Below, piece after piece: positions 60,105-64,000 of a stretch of 64,000 nt of DNA. The position numbers and the translations under genes are program-made. Source of the DNA: Lysinibacter cavernae (GTDB taxonomy: Bacteria > Actinomycetota > Actinomycetes > Actinomycetales > Microbacteriaceae); assembly GCF_011758565.1 (NCBI RefSeq), contig NZ_JAAMOX010000001.1, positions 1,279,838 to 1,343,837 of the forward strand, given 5' to 3'. Positions within the stretch are counted from its first letter, which is position 1. Each line of letters opens with the position of its first letter. The notes beneath the pieces are model-generated. The model did no database searches and was not told where the DNA came from. It worked only from the letters and a program-made list of their open reading frames with translations.

Positions 60105-60959
60105 TTACCCGTCATAATCTGCTCCAAGGTTTGCAAGGTCGTCGTCTGACCAATCGCTGTCGGTCCACCGCAGCACAAGATCGCCGAGCGGTTCGAGCTG
60201 TTCAAACGTCAACGACGCGTGGCGGTACAGCTCAAGCACCGCAAGGAAGCGGGCAATGACAACACCGCGCTCTGCGACGCCCGCGATGAGTTCGCGGAAG
60301 GAGACGGCTTCTCCTGAACGAAGCTGACTCACGATGAACGCGGCCTGTTCCCGAATGCTCACGAGGGGTGCGTGCAGGTGATCAAGACCAACCGACGGCA
60401 ACTCTCGCGGCGCCATCGCGAGGGTCGCGAGCGCCGCAAAATCTTCGAGGCTCAGCGTCCAGACGAGCTCAGGGGTCCGCTGACGATATTTCTCTTCGAG
60501 ACGCACCTGACGCGCGTGGCGGGTGGCTTCCTTGCCAAGCTGTTCGGAGAACCAGGCGGCGGCCATCTTGAATGCGCGGTACTGCAGGAGACGGGCAAAA
60601 AGCAGGTCGCGGGCCTCAAGCAGTGCAACATCCTCGGCGTCAACCACCTCGCCCTGCGGAAGCAGGCTTGCGATCTTCAGGTCAAGCAGGGTCGCGGCAA
60701 CAACGAGGAACTCTGAAGCTTTGTCGAGTTCGTCAGCAGAATTGAGCTCGCGCAGATACGCAATGAACTCATCGGTGACCTTACTGAGCGAGACCTCGGT
60801 GATATCAAGCTCGTGCTTGCCGATGAGATTCAACAGCAGATCAAAAGGGCCCTCAAAATTACCAAGGGAGACCCTAAACGACTCGCCATCACTCTCGGCG
60901 GTGTTCGCCGAGGCATCAGCAACATCAACCGCGTCGTCAGGAACCCTGTCGACGACCAT
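60105..60959 (-). CDS. scpA: segregation and condensation protein A
   Basis: A 284-residue kleisin: N-terminal FRVSLGNFEGPFDLLLNLIGKHELDITEVSLSKVTDEFIAYL, the helical middle and the C-terminal winged helix (SFRELIAGVAERGVVIARFLAVLELYRHASLTFEQ). It bridges SMC heads with ScpB. ATG 60959 is favoured over GTG 60965 because of the GGTGAG spacing. It follows parA closely. Confidence 0.95.
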   Translation of the reverse strand: MVVDRVPDDAVDVADASANTAESDGESFRVSLGNFEGPFDLLLNLIGKHELDITEVSLSKVTDEFIAYLRELNSADELDKASEFLVVAATLLDLKIASLLPQGEVVDAEDVALLEARDLLFARLLQYRAFKMAAAWFSEQLGKEATRHARQVRLEEKYRQRTPELVWTLSLEDFAALATLAMAPRELPSVGLDHLHAPLVSIREQAAFIVSQLRSGEAVSFRELIAGVAERGVVIARFLAVLELYRHASLTFEQLEPLGDLVLRWTDSDWSDDDLANLGADYDG

Positions 60960-60969
60960 AACCACTCAC

Positions 60970-61836
60970 CTACGCAACGGCTCCGCGGGCCACGAGCTCC
61001 CTCGCGAGCTGCATGTAGGCCTTTGCCGCGGCGTGATCTGGAGCAAACGTGGTGATGGGCTTTGCCGCGACCGACGCATCCGGAAACTTGACGGTGCGGC
61101 CGATAACCGTTTCGAGGCACTGGTCGCCAAAGACCTCAACGACGCGGTCAAGTACCTCACGTGAGTGCAGCGTACGGGAGTCAAACATGGTCGCGATGAT
61201 GCCATCCATGGTGATGACGGGGTTGAGGCGATCTTTGATTTTCTCGATGGTCTCAATCAGAAGGGCAACACCGCGCAGCGCGAAGAACTCGCAGGCGAGC
61301 GGAATCACAACGCCGTGGCTTGCGGTGAGCGCGTTGACCGTGAGCAGGCCGAGCGACGGCTGGCAATCGATAAGGATGACATCGTAGTCGTCACTCACCT
61401 TGCGAAGCACGCCGGCAAGGATCTGCTCGCGGGCAACCTCGTTGATGAGGTGTACCTCTGCCGCTGAGAGGTCGATATTGGCAGGAATCACGTCGAGCCC
61501 GTCAACCTCGGTGTGCTGGATAGCTTCGCGGGGGTCCTTGACGCTGCCAAGCAGCAGGTCGTAGATGGTGGGAACGTCGTGGCTGTTGACACCGAGTCCG
61601 GCCGAAAGCGCGCCCTGTGGATCAAAGTCGATCGCCAGCACGCGGCGCCCATACGCGGCGAGCGCGGCGGCAAGGTTGATGGATGTTGTGGTCTTGCCAA
61701 CGCCACCCTTCTGGTTACACAGCGAAATGATGCGGGCAGGGCCGTGGCTTGAGAGCGGTGCGGGTACGGGAAACTCCGTGATGGGGCGCCCAGTTGGGCC
61801 CATCGCTGCCGCACCACTCTGCTCCGTGTTTGCCAC
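60970..61836 (-). CDS. parA: ParA-family chromosome partitioning ATPase
   Basis: A 288-residue Walker-type ATPase: deviant Walker A QKGGVGKTT (42-50), DFDPQG (70-74) and VILIDCQPSLG. The N-terminal ~35 residues are an extension before the ATPase core. GTG 61836 has GAGGAA upstream. No parB or parS was noticed in the window; it heads the scpA-scpB-rluB string, so it is probably the second actinobacterial ParA associated with scpAB rather than the origin-region one. Confidence 0.93.
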   Translation of the reverse strand: MANTEQSGAAAMGPTGRPITEFPVPAPLSSHGPARIISLCNQKGGVGKTTTSINLAAALAAYGRRVLAIDFDPQGALSAGLGVNSHDVPTIYDLLLGSVKDPREAIQHTEVDGLDVIPANIDLSAAEVHLINEVAREQILAGVLRKVSDDYDVILIDCQPSLGLLTVNALTASHGVVIPLACEFFALRGVALLIETIEKIKDRLNPVITMDGIIATMFDSRTLHSREVLDRVVEVFGDQCLETVIGRTVKFPDASVAAKPITTFAPDHAAAKAYMQLARELVARGAVA

Positions 61837-61975
61837 CGGGTTCCTCGCTTTCTCCGTCGAACATCCTCGTGAACGTACAACGTCTTAATCTCCCATAATC
61901 CTAGCGGCTGGCCGGAGCTTCGGTTTGGCCAAGGCAGGTCTACATTTTTTCCTCGGCAGAATCAACGCTGGCTGC

Positions 61976-61981
61976 TACCGT
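61976..61981 (+). promoter_or_regulatory. -10 hexamer of a leaderless promoter (CDF gene)
   Basis: TACCGT, six bases, GTG 61988. Confidence 0.55.
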
Positions 61982-61987
61982 GATGCT

Positions 61988-62926
61988 GTGACCAGTAGCG
62001 AGACGCGACCGCCCCTCCAGCCAACCAGCGCTGCCTCAACCGAGCGGAGAGCCCTCGTTGTGTCGATGGCTGTCTCGCTTGGGATGGCCACGGTGGCCGT
62101 CGTCTGGGGCATTATCACAGGAGCGCGCATCGTCCTCTTCGACGGGGTCTACCTTCTTCTCGGCATCGGGCTCTCGTGGTTCTCGCTACGGGTATCAAAA
62201 ACCGTTGAGGCTGGGCCGACGGCCAGGTATCCGTTTGGCCGCGAGAGCCTCACCCCGTTTGCAATCGCAATTCAGGGCCTCGCCCTTGTTGGCACGCTCG
62301 TATATGCGGCGGCGGATGCGGTTGTCATCATTCGCGAGGGTGGCAGCGAGGTCGCTCCGCTTGCGGTGGCCGGTTACGGTTTTATTACGGCAGCCATCGG
62401 GATTGCGGTGACCATCCTGCTGCCGAAGTTGGCCAAGGGTTCTGAGCTCATCGAGGCCGAGGCCTCGCAGTGGAAGGCCGGCGCTGGTCTGAGCGTTGTG
62501 ATGACGGTTGGCGCCGTCGCCGCGCTGATGCTCGCCAACGTCCCCTCGCTCTCCGGCATCATTCGCTACATCGACCCAATCCTTGTGCTTGTAGCCGTGT
62601 TGTTGCTCGCGCCCGTTCCAATCAAGCTGCTGCGCACAGGGTTTGGCGAGCTCCTCGAGGCCGCGCCTCCCGCAGATATTCAAGCCGCCGTGCACAATAT
62701 CCTTGCGGAGGTGCAACTGTCGTTTGGGCTCGACGATCCCATCGTGCGTATGCATAAAATTGGCAAACGTCTCTACCTCGAAGCCGATTTTGTGGTGCTC
62801 GCAGGCGAGTGGGATGTCTCAGAAGAAGACAAGGTTCGACGGGCGATCATCTCCCGCGTCGAAACGCTTGGCTACGATCTGTGGGCGAACGTCGAGCTCA
62901 CGACGGACCGCGACCTCGCGATCTAA
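61988..62926 (+). CDS. cation diffusion facilitator-type transporter
   Basis: A 312-residue protein with six membrane helices (VSMAVSLGMATVAVVWGIITG, LFDGVYLLLGIGLSWFSL) and a C-terminal cytoplasmic domain (AAPPADIQAAVHNILAEVQLSFGLDDPIVRMHKIGKRLYLEADFVVL). The helix-2/5 HxxxD metal sites of classical zinc CDF proteins are altered: FDGVYLL in helix 2 keeps one Asp, and the second site is not obvious, so the metal (or even activity) is uncertain. GTG 61988 is supported by the leaderless -10. It converges on the sigma gene 7 nt away. Confidence 0.8.
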   Translation: MTSSETRPPLQPTSAASTERRALVVSMAVSLGMATVAVVWGIITGARIVLFDGVYLLLGIGLSWFSLRVSKTVEAGPTARYPFGRESLTPFAIAIQGLALVGTLVYAAADAVVIIREGGSEVAPLAVAGYGFITAAIGIAVTILLPKLAKGSELIEAEASQWKAGAGLSVVMTVGAVAALMLANVPSLSGIIRYIDPILVLVAVLLLAPVPIKLLRTGFGELLEAAPPADIQAAVHNILAEVQLSFGLDDPIVRMHKIGKRLYLEADFVVLAGEWDVSEEDKVRRAIISRVETLGYDLWANVELTTDRDLAI

Positions 62927-62933
62927 CGCCAGC

Positions 62934-63500
62934 TCACCCCGCGATGGCGACGGGAAACAAGGCAGCTGCAGAGTCGTCAGTCTCACCGTCAAGCAGCTCA
63001 CCGAGCCTGCTCCGGGCGCGCTGAAGATGGGTCCTGACCGTTGAGCTCGAGATCTTGAGATGGGCGGCGGCCTCTTCTGCAGTGAGTCCATCCCAGTAGA
63101 CGAGGATAATGAGCTCACGTTGCCGCTCAGGGAGCGACCGCACCATCTCGCGCACAAAATCGTGGGTCTCGGCCTGATCGCTCAGGCTGCGCTCGTTCTC
63201 AACGCGTTCACGTACGGCACCTCGCAATCGTTGGCTCAGCGCATCCGTTTGTCGTCGCCCGCGGTAGTGGCGAAGCAACGTGATCCTGGCAACCCCGAAC
63301 ATCCACATGCGTGCGCGCACCTCGTCGTTCGGAATGCGGTCGCATTTCTGCCACACGACCGCACAGGTTTCGCTCAGCAGGTCAGCGGCATCTTCGGCGT
63401 TGTCAATTCGGTGCAGAAAGTATGCGAGCAGATCTGTGGCGTTCTGGCGGATGAGCGCTTCTACCGTTGCGGTCATCGGTGCGTTCGTCCTTCGACTCAT
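62934..63500 (-). CDS. ECF-type RNA polymerase sigma factor (module B)
   Basis: A 188-residue ECF sigma paralogous to the one at 22651. Region 2: EDAADLLSETCAVVWQ, ARMWMFGVARITLLRHYRG; region 4: LPERQRELIILVYWDGLTAEEAAAHLKISSSTVRTHLQRARSRLGELL. Its ATG overlaps the stop of the sensor gene upstream (ATGA), exactly as in module A. Confidence 0.9.
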   Translation of the reverse strand: MSRRTNAPMTATVEALIRQNATDLLAYFLHRIDNAEDAADLLSETCAVVWQKCDRIPNDEVRARMWMFGVARITLLRHYRGRRQTDALSQRLRGAVRERVENERSLSDQAETHDFVREMVRSLPERQRELIILVYWDGLTAEEAAAHLKISSSTVRTHLQRARSRLGELLDGETDDSAAALFPVAIAG

Positions 63501-64000
63501 TTGGGTGCCTCACAAAAGGCAAAGAGTTTCAGCGCGGCCGATTTCTTGGCATTCAGCCCGTTGTTGGCGAGCTCGGTTTCGATGAGTGCGAGGAGGTCGT
63601 CGGCTCGTTCAGCAACGACTACTGCGCGACGGACCTGTTCATCCTCCAGCCCAGGATACGTTGTTGCCGGATCGGTCGAAACGGTTTGCTCCGCAAGCGT
63701 TGCCGCGAGCTGAGTCCAATCACGCCCGGCGAGAAACTCCTCAACCGCCTGAAACTCAGCGTCGCTGTACTGCTCTGGGTCACCAGCTGCGCTAACCGCG
63801 ATGGCGCCGCCCAATGGTTCAAAATCGTTTCCGTCAACGTTATCAAACGTCGCCGTGACCTCAGACGGCTCTGCTTCGCTCACGGTGGGAAGCGGGGCAA
63901 CCTGCAGCTGCACCTGGCAATGAGCGGCTTCGCCGCCGTCAATTGTGTACTGCTGGGCAATGCTCACAACCGCGGTGCCGTTTACCCAGTCCGCGAGAAG
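63497..64000 (-). CDS. membrane sensor / putative anti-sigma factor (module B), 5' partial
   Basis: The frame runs to the right edge, so the start is outside; the visible ~167 residues are the outside domain. It matches the C-terminal part of the module A sensor: YSDAEFQAVEEFLAGRDW against YSDQEFSEAVRFVTERDW, GLNAKK against GLNTNG, and cysteines in AAHCQVQ and FAFCEAPK at the places of C107 and C240. The membrane helix is expected just beyond the edge. Confidence 0.72.
   Translation of the reverse strand, partial: LLADWVNGTAVVSIAQQYTIDGGEAAHCQVQLQVAPLPTVSEAEPSEVTATFDNVDGNDFEPLGGAIAVSAAGDPEQYSDAEFQAVEEFLAGRDWTQLAATLAEQTVSTDPATTYPGLEDEQVRRAVVVAERADDLLALIETELANNGLNAKKSAALKLFAFCEAPK

Overview
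The window reads as chromosomal DNA of a high-GC Gram-positive actinobacterium, most likely a member of the Microbacteriaceae. The evidence is the GC-rich third codon positions, many GTG starts, the gene string parA-scpA-scpB-rluB-tyrA-cmk-der, a murT/gatD pair, AfsR-like and LuxR-type large ATPase regulators, a DtxR/IdeR-like iron box, a sortase-E-like LAVTG anchor, and many genes whose -10 hexamer lies 6-7 nt before the start codon (leaderless transcripts). No rRNA, tRNA, CRISPR array, insertion sequence or prophage was seen. Family names come from recognising motifs by eye; no database search was run.

Layout. 1-3.2 kb: quinate/shikimate catabolism (3' part of a QsuB-like dehydroshikimate dehydratase, MHS-family transporter, TetR regulator). 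3.3-4.2 kb: small unknown genes. 4.3-7.2 kb, minus strand: a YraQ/YcgR permease, a TIGR03943/YcgQ protein and an exported protein behind a Zur-like box and a tiny coupled leader ORF. 7.3-8.3 kb: ctaB, then a 530-bp gap. 8.8-12.2 kb: AfsR-like regulator. 12.2-16.5 kb: DrrAB-like exporter, a tandem AsnC regulator and a divergent TetR. 16.7-21.6 kb: small proteins, an AAA ATPase, a MepB-like protein, a YtrA-type GntR/ABC operon with a visible operator, and a PrmC-related methyltransferase. 21.9-23.2 kb: membrane sensor plus ECF sigma pair. 23.3-25.3 kb: NarL-type two-component system. 25.5-28.3 kb: lipoprotein, hairpin repeats and an extremely Met-rich copper-storage-like protein.

28.5-32.8 kb, minus strand: pentapeptide protein, photolyase and an NmrA-like epimerase. 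33.1-35.9 kb: iron-box-controlled HtaA/Ig cell-wall protein, followed by large palindromes and a 40-unit heptanucleotide repeat. 36.6-42.3 kb, minus strand: GAP-family protein, cardiolipin synthase and a tightly coupled glycosyltransferase / PIG-L deacetylase-methyltransferase / acyl-CoA-dehydrogenase-like trio. 42.5-46.6 kb: KimA-like permease and a drug-efflux MFS gene with a WhiB7-like promoter and a leader peptide. 46.7-50.1 kb: membrane protein and murT-gatD. 50.4-55.2 kb: LuxR-type regulator, MarR-GNAT pair, a second GNAT and a VOC protein. 55.3-61.8 kb, minus strand: the conserved der-to-parA housekeeping block. 62-64 kb: a CDF cation transporter and a second sensor/ECF sigma pair that is paralogous to the first.

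The best leads are the two sensor/sigma modules with a conserved cysteine pair, the WhiB7-like attenuated efflux gene, the Met-rich copper protein, the PIG-L/methyltransferase trio and the heptamer repeat tract.
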